Assembly (NCBI RefSeq): GCF_014633365.1 | Contig: NC_068345.1 | Location: forward strand, 12,656,058-12,720,057 | Source of the DNA: Diospyros lotus | Taxonomy: Eukaryota > Streptophyta > Magnoliopsida > Ericales > Ebenaceae | DNA: 64,000 nucleotides | Direction of reading: 5' to 3' | Shown: piece after piece, positions 12,299-23,197 of the stretch | Numbering within the stretch: position 1 is the stretch's first letter | How the letters are laid out: each line of letters begins with the position of its first letter | Notes under the pieces: model-generated | Database searches by the model: none | What the model was told of the DNA's origin: nothing | What the model saw: the letters and a program-made list of their open reading frames with translations, nothing else | Made by a program: the position numbers and the translations under genes

Positions 12299-14066
12299 GA
12301 TATGAAAAGTGTGACATTTGTTTGAATGTGAACTGAACTACTGGTGTTTGACTGGAATAGGGATTTTAATATGTTAAACTGTAGTTTCACGTGAAAAGGT
12401 TTGTTTACCTTCCTTATCAGCAGCCATAGTTTTAATTTGGACTTTATTGAGAATTAGATCAAATTTCAAGTTAGGCATCATCCTTAATGTTGTAAGTCTC
12501 AGATAGGCATGTTACAGAGTCCCAATTGAAACTGAAGCTGACGATAAATGCAACTGTTAACTTGATGGGTCTAAATTTTTTTCTCTAAATATTGCTTTTA
12601 TACTCATCGAGCTACAAGTTGGTAAAGTATTCCCTTGTAAAGGACATTAGTACTCATTGATTTCTGCAAACCAGGCCTTGAGATTTTGCATGTCCTGTTG
12701 ATGCACTTTATTTGATCTAATATTAGAAATTGGAAAAGCTTGTGAAATCGGGGTTTGGTGTCTTTAATGTTTGAAGGATTTCCAAAAGCATGAAATTTGG
12801 CTCCATTCATTACTCTTTAGTTTGTTGATATCTAATAGGCAGTGATGTGCATCCTGAGAAGTCTGCCCAACTTCTTGGGCCAAATCATAAATATTACTCT
12901 TTTGCCCTTTCCTTTACATTTCAATTCAGTGACTGATTGGTGGGCCATTTCCTCCCGCCAAATTATCCCTTTTGCAGTTTTTCCCCTTCCTTTACTTTTT
13001 TACTCAGCAAATAGGTGGGCCATTTCTTCCCCTTCTTTAAGATATTTATCATCCTTGTTTTTCACTTTCTCACACATTTGAGAATAACTATCTCTATCTA
13101 TTAGTTAAATAGTTATGTGAATCAATGTGTGCTGGACATCTCTGAAGCAGTAGGGCAAAAATATATGAGATAAAGCAGCAAAGGCTGTTGATTTAGTTGG
13201 TTTGTCACCTAGGGCTTGTAGAAATTATGGTGGATATTGGGGTTTAAACACGGTGACCAAAAGGAAACACCAGGAATGGAAATAAGTCGGGCCAGTCTTT
13301 TCTTTTGATATGGAAAGTGTGAAATTTGTTTGAATGTGAATTGAACTACTGGTGTTCAACTGGAATAGGGATTTTAATATGTTAAGCTGTAGTTTCAGGT
13401 GAAAAGGTTCATTTAACTTCCTTATCAGCAGCTGTAGTCTTAATTTGGACTTTGTTGAGAATTAGATCAAATTTCAAGTTAAGCATTACCCTTAATATTG
13501 TAAATGTCTGATAGGGCATGCTATGAAGTCCCAATTGAAACTGAAGCTGAAATCAAATAATCAAGAAATGTAACCTTTAGCTTGATGGATTTAAATTTTC
13601 TTCTGTGTACATTACTTTTATGCTCATCGAGCTACAAGCCGGTAAAATATTTCCTTGTAAAGGACATTAGTACTTATTGATTTCTACAAAACCAGGCCTT
13701 GAGCTTTTGCGTGTCCTGTTGATTCACTTTATTTGAGCTATATTGCAGATTGAAAAAGTTCATGAAGTCAGGGTTTTGTGTCTTTAATGTTTGAAGGGTT
13801 TCCACAAGCATGAAATCTGGCTCCACTCATTACTTTCTAGTCATCCCGTCCATATCTAATATTCACAATGTGATGTTGGATGAGTTTCCTGGACCTCTCT
13901 GAAGCAGCAGGGCAAAACATATATGAGATACAGAAGCAGAGGCTCTTATTCTAGTGCTTGGTTATAGTTGGTTTGTTGCCAAAGGCTTGCAGAAACTATG
14001 GTGGACATTGGGGTTTAAACAATGGTGACAAAAGGAAACATCAGGAATGGAAGCATGGGTCTGGGG
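12299..14066. repeat. Tandem duplication of a ~0.8-1 kb non-coding unit
   Basis: Copy 1 is about 12299-13306 and copy 2 about 13307-14066. Long matching blocks include 'ggaatagggattttaatatg' (about 12355 and 13363), 'cttatcagcag' (12413/13421), 'aaaggacattagtact' (12639/13657), and 'tctgaagcag' followed by 'ggcaaaa..tatatgagata' (13140/13900). Copy 1 carries about 260 extra bases (12840-13115) that copy 2 lacks. Copies differ by scattered substitutions, so the duplication is not recent. No protein is encoded. Confidence 0.8.
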
Positions 14067-14315
14067 CAGTTTTTGTCTTTTTCTAGAACCAAGAAGAGTG
14101 CACAATAGCAGCGACTACTATATTTTTGGACCATGTTTTGGGTTTGCCCTTGTAGCAAAGAGAGTGCTTCAGTTGATGTATGACATCCAACTCGATGGTA
14201 GATTGCAATCTGGTGTCTATCATTGACATGCAAAATTTAGGGTTAAAGCGAAAAGAGGTTACATTTGGTGATAATATAGGCATTTGTTACATCTACAGTT
14301 TTTTGGCACGAGAGT
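14067..14315. other. Short non-coding stretch between duplication and LINE
   Basis: Reverse-strand frames at 14015-14283 show no family motif. It may be continuous with the duplicated unit's flank or with the AIG1-like gene's intron. Confidence 0.4.
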
Positions 14316-16385
14316 AAACAACATATCCAGCTTTTATCCCACTATGTGGGGTCGGTTACATGAATTCTAGACTTTCATGTATTTTTGTCTTTTGTCATAT
14401 TTTTATTTAGGCCCATACACTTCATATCAAACTTTAATGTCTCTCCCAAAGTTTTTTTGGGTCTACCTCTATCTCTTTTTTTAACTAATTGTTCCATTTC
14501 AACTTTCCTCACAGGAGCCTCTCTTGGTCTTCTTCTTACATAATCAAACCATTTTAGTATAGTATCTCTCATCTTCTCCTCGATTGGCTCTACTCTACCT
14601 TATTATGAATAATCTCATTTTTAATTTTATCTTTTCTTGTATGGCCACACATCTATCTTAGCATCATCTCCGCTAAGTTCGTCTTTTGCTCATGTTGGTA
14701 TTTGACTGCCCAACATTCCGAGTCATACAACAAAACTAATCTTATAGTTGTCCTATAGAATTTTTTTTTTCCAGTTTTAATAGGATTTTACTATCACATA
14801 ATAGCCTTGATGCATTTCTCCATTTTAGCCAACCTGCCTTAATTCTATGCATGACATCCTTGTGAATTTCTCCATTTTTTTGAATCATTGATCCCAAATA
14901 TCGAAAATGGTCTTTTTTTTTTTTTGTATGATTTGGTCTTCCAATTTTATTATAATATTCTCCACTCTTGCATTCTTATTAAATTTACATTCTATATATT
15001 TTGTTTTCCTTCTACTTAATTTAAATCCCTTATATTCTAAATTGTTTCTCCACAATTCAAGCTTAGTATTCACTCCCTCTTTTGTTTCATCCACGAACAC
15101 TATGTCTTCTGCAAATAGCATACATCGTGGCACCTTTGTCTGAATGTGTTTAGTGAATTCATCCATTACTAAAGCAAATAAGTATGGACTTAGTACATAA
15201 TCTTGATAAAGTCCCATTGTAATTTTAAACAGTTTAGTATTCCCTCCGCATGCTCTGACCCTCAATAATACTTCTTTAGGGACCTTATCATAAGCCTTTT
15301 TTAGATCTATAAACACCATATGCAGGCCCTTTTGATGATTCCGATATCTTTCCATTAGGCGACTCAGTAGGTATATAGTTTCCATTGTTGACCAACTAGA
15401 CATAAAATCAAATTGATTTTTTGAGACACCTGTTTCTTTTCTGAGTCTCTGTTCTATTACTCTCTCTTAGAGTTTCATGGTATGACTCATTAACTTAATT
15501 TTTCTGTAATTTTCACAGTTTTGAACATCTCCTTTGTTTTTGTATATATGAACCAAAATACTCTTCCTCCACTCATTTGGCATCTCTTTTGATTTAAGGA
15601 TTGCGTTAAATAATTTTGTTAATCAGAAGATGTCCTTTCTCTCATGCATTGCCATGCTTCTATTGGTATATTATCTGATTTCACCGCCTTGTGATTTTTC
15701 ATCTTTTTTAATGCTTATCTTATTTCTTTTGAACTTATGCGTCGATAAAATGTATAGCTCACGTTCCCTTCGGAGTTACTAAGATGTCCCAACCTAACTC
15801 TTGTATCCCCACTATCTTTGAATAATTTTGTGAAATACTCCTTCCATCTCTACTTAATTGCTCCCTCATTCACTAATACATTTTGGTTTTCATCTTTTAT
15901 GCATTTCACTTAGTTTAGATCTCTTGTTTTTCTCTCTCTTGTTTTAGCTAATTTATATATACCGCTTTCTCTATTACCCCTTTCTCCATCTTTTGTATCA
16001 AGTCGTTTATATAGATTCTCATATGCTTTTGACCTTGTTTCACTAGCAGCTCGTTTTGTTGCATTTTTTGCTTCTTTATAATTTTTTAGGTTTTCTTCAT
16101 TGCTATACTAATATACAATCTATAGCAAGTTTTCTTATTTCTAATTTTCAATTGTACCTCTTCATTCCACCACCAAAACTCCTTTAAGGTTTGGAGCTCT
16201 ACCATTTGTCTCTCCGAGGACTATCTTTGTTGTGCTTCTTAGGGCAGTAGTCATTTCTCTCTACATTTGGTTTGTTTGTCATTTTCCTTTTCATTCCCTT
16301 TCATCCTTAATTTTTCTTGGAAGATTAATTGTTTCTCCCCTTTTAAATTCCACCACCTAATTTTTGGATTTTGTTTTATGTGATT
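14316..16385 (-). mobile_element. RTE-clade LINE, 5'-truncated, broken ORF
   Basis: Minus-strand translation matches the RT and post-RT part of plant RTE LINEs: LKEFWWWNEEVQ near 16170-16200, KRLDTKDGE and KTRERKTRDLN upstream of RT, then QFDFMSSWSTMETIYLL, VFIDLKKAYDKVP and SPYLFALVMDEF (15403-14885), and a C-terminal RRRPREAPVRKV block (14375-14572). The 3' end has the family's typical CCGACCCCACATAGTGGGATAAAAGCT and a TTGTT tail at about 14316. The endonuclease N-terminus is missing, so the copy is 5'-truncated as usual for LINE insertion. RT motif C reads FAEDIV instead of FADDIV (codon 15107-15109). About 25 residues after LRVRAC are deleted relative to the family. Confidence 0.9.
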
Positions 16386-16689
16386 TTTTTTTTTTCCAAT
16401 TTCTTACTTGGACGTCAAGTACCAAAAGTTTATATTGAGTACTCAAACACTCTCCTGGTATCACCTTACAATCCCTACAACATAACCGATCCTCTTGTCT
16501 CATGAGGAAGTAATATATTTAGGTGCTTGATGTGACATTTTTATATATGATTAAGTGTTCGTCCCGTTTTTTGAACTGCTAAGCATCCTTCCTGATGGGG
16601 GAGCAATAGTTAATTAGAGCTGCCATAGTAATTTTTTAATTTGATGGTTACTCCAATGTATGTTGTCATTTACCTACTTTGTCCTACAG
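16386..16689. other. Intron-like sequence before the AIG1 exon
   Basis: Ends in a pyrimidine-rich tract and a good acceptor (ACCTACTTTGTCCTACAG, AG at 16688-16689). No other feature seen. Confidence 0.5.
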
Positions 16690-16902
16690 GTTGAGTCGAA
16701 GCTAAAAGAGACTACTCAGAGGCTTGAAAAGCAATTGGCAGAAGAGCAAGCTGCAAGGCTGGAGTCAGAAAAGATTGCTCAAGCAGCTCAGATGAAATCG
16801 AATGATGAAATTCGTAAGCTGAGAGAGCATTTGGAGAAAGCCCAAAAGGAGACGGAGGAGCTTCGCAGGCGAGCTGAAAGTGGTAGGTGTGCTATCTTAT
16901 AA
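16690..16902 (+). CDS. Terminal exon of an AIG1/IAN-type GTPase (GIMAP-like)
   Basis: The exon encodes 70 residues from VESKLKETTQRLEKQLAEEQ to the C-terminus and stops at 16900-16902. It is an amphipathic, Lys/Glu-rich coiled coil, as found after the GTP-binding domain of plant AIG1/IAN (immune-associated nucleotide-binding) proteins. The MKSNDEIRKLREHLEKAQ block is typical of that tail. It ends CAIL, a CaaX-type prenylation box with terminal Leu (geranylgeranyl preference), which would suit membrane attachment. The start is the splice acceptor at 16688-16689 in phase 0; the Met at 16660 lies in intron. The G-domain exons (P-loop GxxGxGKS) were not found between 11057 and 16689, so they are either further upstream beyond the elements or lost. 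The frame is intact, but isolated-exon pseudogene status cannot be excluded. Confidence 0.75.
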   Translation, partial: VESKLKETTQRLEKQLAEEQAARLESEKIAQAAQMKSNDEIRKLREHLEKAQKETEELRRRAESGRCAIL

Positions 16903-17337
16903 TTATACAGATATTTTGGATCACGACACACAAGGTCTGAAAGCACAATGGCAGGAAATGACAAAACATGTAAACTTTACACATTATCTCTTAAGTTTGA
17001 GTTTGCTTTGCTGGTTCATACAGCATTCATGTAACTAAGCCACCTAGTGTGTGTGTGTGTGGATAAAAAGCTTGTGATTATGGTTGTTTTCTTATGTAAG
17101 GAATCTAAATTACCAGATTGATAACAAAATTGTGTTGTGTTAGGTTCTATTAATTAGAGCCAGGAGAATATTTGCTTGATGGTTCTCCAATGTCCAATCT
17201 GATGGAACTCCCAAAGTTTAATGCTGAAATAGAAAACTGCTCTTGCACTAAATGGCCCGTTTTTCTTAGATCTAAACATTTAAGGTTGGAAACCAACACA
17301 ACCACCTACAACAAACATTATTATATCAAGAACCAAA
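16903..17337. other. 3' flank of the AIG1-like exon
   Basis: Contains a short (GT)n run (about 17048-17061) and no coding frame with a recognisable motif. The first part is presumably the 3' UTR of the GTPase exon. Confidence 0.45.
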
Positions 17338-17636
17338 ACTACAATTATAGATATCCAAATCCAATTTTTCTGTAACCAAAAATTTGTCCAACTAGAGACC
17401 TGGAGAGGGAAGTAAAGAACTAAAGGTCCAGTAATTTCCTTCTCTCCTAATCTTGTTCATGTCCCTTAAGTGCAACCAACAATAAAGGCAAGGTAGGCAA
17501 AACCCTTGAGTTGAAACATATGGATCAAAAGGAAGGGATGGTATCAAAGATAAACTCGGATGGCGAGGGCTTAAATAAATAAATCACTGGGAGACTCCCA
17601 ACCCATCCGCTTTGAGAAGTTCTCAAAGTCAGCATA
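17338..17636 (-). pseudogene. RPL4 C-terminal/3' UTR fragment, left inverted arm
   Basis: On the minus strand, 17636-17580 encodes a DFENFSK block followed by a WLGVS-like end in another frame. The region then runs through sequence resembling the 3' UTR of the intact RPL4 gene at 59285-61594 (shared 'gttgg.acatttttgg' and 'gatatct..aatt.tag'). An indel replaces KWLGVSQ by KRMGWESPSD. It pairs with 17797-18093 as an inverted repeat with about 160 bases between arms. It cannot encode a protein alone. Confidence 0.75.
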
Positions 17637-17796
17637 AATAAACGGCAACAATTGAACTGGCAAAAGATAAGGTTTAGTAATGAACATATGTGGCTGTGGA
17701 AAGGATTTCTCCGGCCTTTCCGCAACGCGACAATTGTCACATGCTATAAAAAAATGACGTGTAAACAAATCAGCCTAACACAAATATGAAAGATCC

Positions 17797-18093
17797 AAGA
17801 ACAAATCAGACTATGATTTCTGACAGTGATTATGCTGAGTTTTAGAACTTCTCAAAGTGGTTGGGAGTCTCCGATTGATTTATTTATTTATTTATGCCAT
17901 CCGAGTTTAACTTTGATACTATCTTTTTTATCTATATGTTTCAACTTAAGGGATTTGCCCACTTTGCTTTTATTGTTGGTTCAACGTAAGGGACATGAAC
18001 AAGATTAGGAGAGAAGGAAATTACTGGACCTTTAGTTACTTCCTCTAGTTGGACAAATTTTTTGTTTCAGAGAAATTGGATTTAGATTTTGTT
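17797..18093 (+). pseudogene. RPL4 C-terminal/3' UTR fragment, right inverted arm
   Basis: Plus-strand translation of about 17800-17875 gives [12 protein letters not shown], a stop (TAG in place of a Glu codon), NFSKWLGVSD and a stop. This matches the last exon of the intact RPL4 here ([23 protein letters not shown] in two parts). The 3' UTR-like sequence that follows, 17880-18093, is the inverted complement of 17338-17580, including the 'aggagagaaggaaattactg' block. The upstream exon 1 part of RPL4 is absent. Confidence 0.8.
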
Positions 18094-20187
18094 GTCTTAC
18101 TACAACAATAAAATTTTAGTGTGAGAGAGTGAGGTGTGAGTGACCCAACGAGGAGCGAGTGACCTAGCAAGGTGCTTGTGAGTCTTGAAGCAACAAGTGT
18201 CCTTTTTAACAAGTGACCTGTTGAAAAAGAAATCGCTTAGGGGTGCGAGTGAGTGTCCTGTCCTCACGCAGACTCTCTCATGCCTAAGTCAATATGAAAG
18301 TGTTGAATGCTTGAGTGAAAAGAGTGTGTTTGAGTGCAAAAGTGAGTATACCTTGAATGAGGAGGCGACCCTTTTATTTATAGAGGGGAGAAGACTGACA
18401 AGTGGCGTGTGACCCATCCTTTTTGGAGGGCATCTTGGAGGCATTTTTGACTGGGTCTTGTGGCTTCCCAGGAGGGTCTCCCATATGGCTTGGAGAGAGA
18501 CTCCCAAGCTTGGGTAGTTTGCGTGAGTCTCTCGTGCATCTTTAGGGGTGAACGAGTAACTGGTGAGATGTCCTGGAAAGGTCTTTTGGTTATGTCCAAA
18601 AAGGCTTTTGGGCAGTCACTCAGTTTTTTTGGTTCTCGTGCTCTGGCTCATGAGTCTTTGCATGGCATGCATGGTTGCTTGTCATGGCCCTCGGCCCACA
18701 TGGCTGAGGGTCTCTCAAATATGGTTGCATGAGGGTCTCAAAAACATTGCATTACTGCATATGCTATTACTGCAAATGGTCGTGGGTCTTCTCGCGTGCG
18801 TGCTATAGTTGCATGGGGCTTCTCACATGGCTTGATTGCGAGCCTTCCTCATGCAACTTATGCACGATTAATGGCAGTAGAAAAGGGAGGGAGAGTCACT
18901 AGGTTATAACCTAGTGACTCAAGGTCACTCGGTTATATAACCGACTCCTAGGATGTATAACTGAGTGACCCTCAGTTCACATGCCCTTTACTTGGCCTTG
19001 CCTTGCACCCGTTTGGTATGATGGTTCTAGCCCTTTACATAACCAAGTCCACTCAATCTTAGCTCCTGATGGCCTTGGCCACTTCGTCCACCTTGGCCCG
19101 CTTTAATTTCTAGCCCATCTCTAAAACTTGACCTACCCTCATGAGTTGTAAATCCAATTTATCACATTTGGGAAGATTATTGGGCATAACAATTGATTCC
19201 TACTCTTTCTGTTGGGTATCCTAGGAGGAAGAGTATTTTGACAATATCATCATGTCATTTTCAGGGGATTATTTTCACAAATTAATTTTTTGATTTTCAA
19301 ATCATTTGAATCCTTTGTCACATCATGTCTCTCAGTATCCATGTTCATCACATATTTCCATATTCTTTAGCCTTGACCACTATAAAACGAGCTACTTGGT
19401 CGATTGTTTATTACTTCACCAATTTTCCTCGCATGCAAATTCTCTCTAGATGCCATGTACTCAATCAATTATACTTCATTTGCATGTGGACCAGCCCTTT
19501 GCTTGTCCACTCAAGGCCTTGTCTGTGACGTATATTGCTATATTCGTTTGTGACTTGTCTTTTGGCCTTTGTTAACCAAATGACTTCACTTAGTTATTGC
19601 TTGTGTGACCCCTTTCAGTTTGCATTACCCTCTCGGTCACTCGATTATCAGTCACTCCATTATAATTGAGTGACTCTTGATTAAATTTCTATTGCTTGGC
19701 CATCATTTTTTCTGCCACTTTTTAGGTTTGCCACTTAGCCTTTTGCTTAGCTTTTTTTAATGCACATCATTTCCTTTATTCACTGAGGGACCTCACTTGA
19801 TTGACATCAAGAGAGTGGCTTAGTTATAATCAAGAAAGTCACTCAATTGCACCTGTTGCACATAGTTTATCCACGCCCCATTTCATCCTTTGGAGCCTTA
19901 GTCATTTGCAAAGATTCTAATTTCAGTGTTTTTTTCATCTTTAATTGTAGTGCACCACATGACACCACTCACTTGGTTTTAGGTGTACCGAAGGACCCTC
20001 ATTCGAAGCTTATTACACCATGTGACTTCCCTTATTTACAACTGAGAGACCTCACTTAGGTTATTCACCCACAACATTTACACATATCCTTTTAATTTTT
20101 TGGCTACATCTTTATTCTCTAGCAAACTCTTATCAAGGTAACCTTTTTGTGTCTTCATTCCTTCAATCATCATATTTAGGAGAAAAA
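18094..20187. repeat. LTR-like non-coding repeat region
   Basis: No protein motif is seen. GAGTGAC/GTCACTC words recur from 18130 to 19850. A minus-strand TATAAATAAAAGG lies at about 18368-18380. Two perfect palindromes lie at 18893-18920 and 18929-18944. These traits fit an LTR in minus orientation, but I could not define its ends, and the ORF at 20188 lies on the other strand. Confidence 0.4.
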
Positions 20188-21270
20188 ATGCCAAGCCTCC
20201 ATACATCACTCTTGCTCAAATCCCTGAAGAGATGAGCTCCCAGTTGAGGTTAGGGGATTTTGGGAGGGCTTTCGCCTTAATTCCCTTGGGCTATGGTGTG
20301 AGATACCCAAGTTAGATGAACCCTATTCCTCTTAGGTGGACGAGGGCAGCCTTGGGATTCATTTTGCTTCCTTCGAGGTAGGACTCTACTTCCTAGTGTT
20401 GCCCTTATCATCCTAGACCAACTTCATCCTAATGGTTGGGCTCAATTGTTTGGCTTCACTATTCTTAGTTGTTACAGAGATGTGGTCCTCTCACTCCACT
20501 TTTTGAGTTGTTTCTATAGGCTAAGGAGGTTTAGCAAGCGGGGCTCTTTTTTCACACTACAAAAGATGAAAGGGCTTGACTTATTACACGAGCTTCCCAA
20601 TAAGGTAAACCAATCCAAGTCTTGGTGGTTCATGGTCGATCTATAGCCAAATTGGGATAGCCCACGCCATTAGAGTCGAGATGATGATTGAAATGAGACG
20701 TTCCCTCATCTTGGACAAGTCCGAGTAGTATATCAAAATACAATTAACAAGTTGATGTGTCAAAGGCCTTGTGATCTAGCAAGCTTGCTTTCCCTCGAGA
20801 ACATAGGGTATGCAAGATGGGGTGTCTCTTAGCTTATACATCGGTCCTCTTCTCCATTACTTACTCCCAGTTGAATGACGGACTAACGAAGGCAACGGGG
20901 AAGAGGACGTGGAGCATCTTTTTGGGACATCATCACACATGTCTACCATCCCATATGAGAAGCCATCTCTTGAGGGTAGACCCTCCATGTTGCCTAGATC
21001 CCTTTTTATCTACATACTCCCTTGACTAACTCTTCATTTTCTTTTCTTTGCAAAGAAGAATCTTGTCAAGGTAGTGAATTGTCAAAGGAATGAGGAGGAT
21101 GCTCAACTACTCAGAAGGGATGCCAATCTCGAGGATGCTCGCCAACCCAGGAAGAACACCAACCCACCTCCGTCACAAACTCAAAGAAGAAAGGTAGGCA
21201 TATCGTCTCACAAGTGCTTGCGCCTCGGGTATGTTGGTGTTGGTGCCTTAATGCTAGATTTGGATGACAT
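20188..21270 (+). pseudogene. Degraded retroelement-associated ORF of unknown function
   Basis: A plus-strand frame starting at ATG 20188 (MPRPPYITLAQIPEEM), with stops and shifts, contains GIHFASFEVGL, FYRLRRFSKRGSFF and MKGLDLLHELPN (20446-20646). These blocks recur in plant proteins annotated as retrotransposon- or transposon-associated, placed before gag-pol in some gypsy elements. That family link is from memory of the motif style, not a search. A charged C-terminal part (RNEEDAQLLRRDANLEDARQ, 21077 onward) ends near 21270. At least six in-frame stops are present. Confidence 0.5.
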
Positions 21271-21278
21271 CTAGTATA

Positions 21279-23197
21279 TGTAACAGGGACTAATGATGTA
21301 TTCTTGCAAATATATATATGGTCATATCTCCATTCATAACTCTTCTTTTACATGTGAATGAGTCCCTAAATATCTTGATAAAAATCTTATTCTTAAGTTG
21401 TTAAGAATATGTAACAAAGATCCTTAGTACATGATTTCTTAAAGTGATTCTTGGTTCTTAGATTTCTCATAAAGAGAATATGATTAATCGATTATGAACT
21501 AGCATATGGGCTATTACTATTGATTATTATGAGATGCTAATGATAATGGATGGTGAGTTAAATACCATATTGTATGAGATGCAAATAGTAGACATGTAGG
21601 TAGGTGTTGGTTGAACATCTACTGAATGTGATTCTTGTAACAAATCATATGGCTAGGAGGATTAATGATTTGTTACTGGTTTTCGATTGTGTAACTGGTC
21701 CTCAGATTGAAGGCAACACAGTTGTCTTGTACATAAGGGTCCAAGATTTGTTGTTGAGTGGAACGATCTGGAGTGAGAGGTGGGAATGTTTATTGTGTGG
21801 TCTTTGTGTAGTAGTGTATGGAAGTAAGTGATTGTTGATGGGATCCATTGACCTCCGACATGAGGTGAACATCTTATGCAATCGTTGTTGGTTTGTGATT
21901 ATTTGAATCTCTGGCTAGGGTGCGCATGATCAGAAATGAGTTTACGATGTCAAAAGGGGTTTCAATGCGTCATCTCAATCACACCACATTAGATCTTGGC
22001 ATAGGTATGGAGTCCTGTGAGTTTAATCAGTCCATGGCTCTCACTTGATCGGTATGTTAGTTAATGGAATGATTATTGTACACGATAATTGAAATGCTAA
22101 ATAGGTTTACAACAAGTATTGACTTCATTGCCATTAGGATCATCCTAAATTTATGCTAGAGGACATTCAAGATCTGTCAGGGTGCTTTGGGCAGATGGAA
22201 AGATCCTCATAGTAGATCGAAGTGTTCAGTCAATGTCAAAGAGTTTGATGTCTCCTGATTGCTATATGGCCATGAATCTAGAAGGTCACATGCATACTAG
22301 GTAACACATTGGATTAATGATCCATTGCTATTGATATGTTCTGCATCATTAAGAAGTTAATGATGTTGGATGTTGTTAAGAGTTATCAAAGGGAATCAAC
22401 AAACTATTAAAAGTTAACAATGGGAGACCATTAAGAGTTAATGTGATTCGTTAAGAGTTAATAGGCATGTTGTTAATAGTTAATAGGGATATTGATTCCA
22501 CTAATAGTTAGTGGAAAGGCTATTAAGAGTTAATCGCAGGCCTTAATGCAATTAACCAAAAGTTACAGTTGGGAGCACAAAAAGGAGTAGAAAGTTTCTT
22601 TAAAATGGTTAACTGGTCCCTGCAATGGTCGACAGCCTTATGAGTGTCATTTCACCCATGTGCTTATATCTTCTATCACTTTTGACAACAAGGCATTTAA
22701 TGCATGTTGCTTCCTTAACTATGCTTTTTATAGAGCATTAGTTGAGTGGTATGGGCTAAAGATTAAAAGAGAAGAAAAGATAGATTGTTTCTCAAGGGTG
22801 CAAGCAATCGACCATCCTTGCTTTTCTTTCTTCTTCTTGCTCTTGTTTGCTTATTTTTCTTGCTTGAGAAACCAACAACCATTTTCCCTTCTCTGTTCCC
22901 TTTCTTCTTGCATTAATCCTTGGTTGTGAGACAACCGGCTTACATCCATAAGAATAAAGCCACAACCTCAGTTCACCTTTGTTGAGATATACTAGCACTT
23001 GTGTATCGAAGAGTTTTGGTGTAGCTTAGGCACTGACTGACTTGGTCCCTTGCATCTGTGATGGAGGACTAGTTATCCAAGCTAGCAGGTTTCGGGAGCA
23101 ATTCGTGGCAGCTTGTGGAAGCTTGACAAGAGGCTAAGAGCATTGAGGCTAAGGTGCATTTGACAATCGACAACTTTCATCCGTTTGAGGCATATGT
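21279..23197 (+). repeat. Family A long LTR, copy 2, left part (5' LTR)
   Basis: Starts TGTAACAGGG. The reverse complement aligns with copies 1 and 3 over nearly its whole length. It has seven TTAAGAGTTAA-type motifs (22376-22545), a TATA-like site on the plus strand near 22725 (TTTTTATAGAGC context) and a pyrimidine-rich stretch at 22815-22915. The LTR is split at 23197 by a copia insertion with target-site duplication TATGT. It resumes at 28730 and ends near 28875, giving about 2.06 kb without the insert. Confidence 0.75.

Noticed and set aside
16660..16689. Met at 16660 as the start of the AIG1-like frame
   Set aside because: The ten codons before VESKLK are a pyrimidine-rich intron end with a splice acceptor and do not resemble the family.
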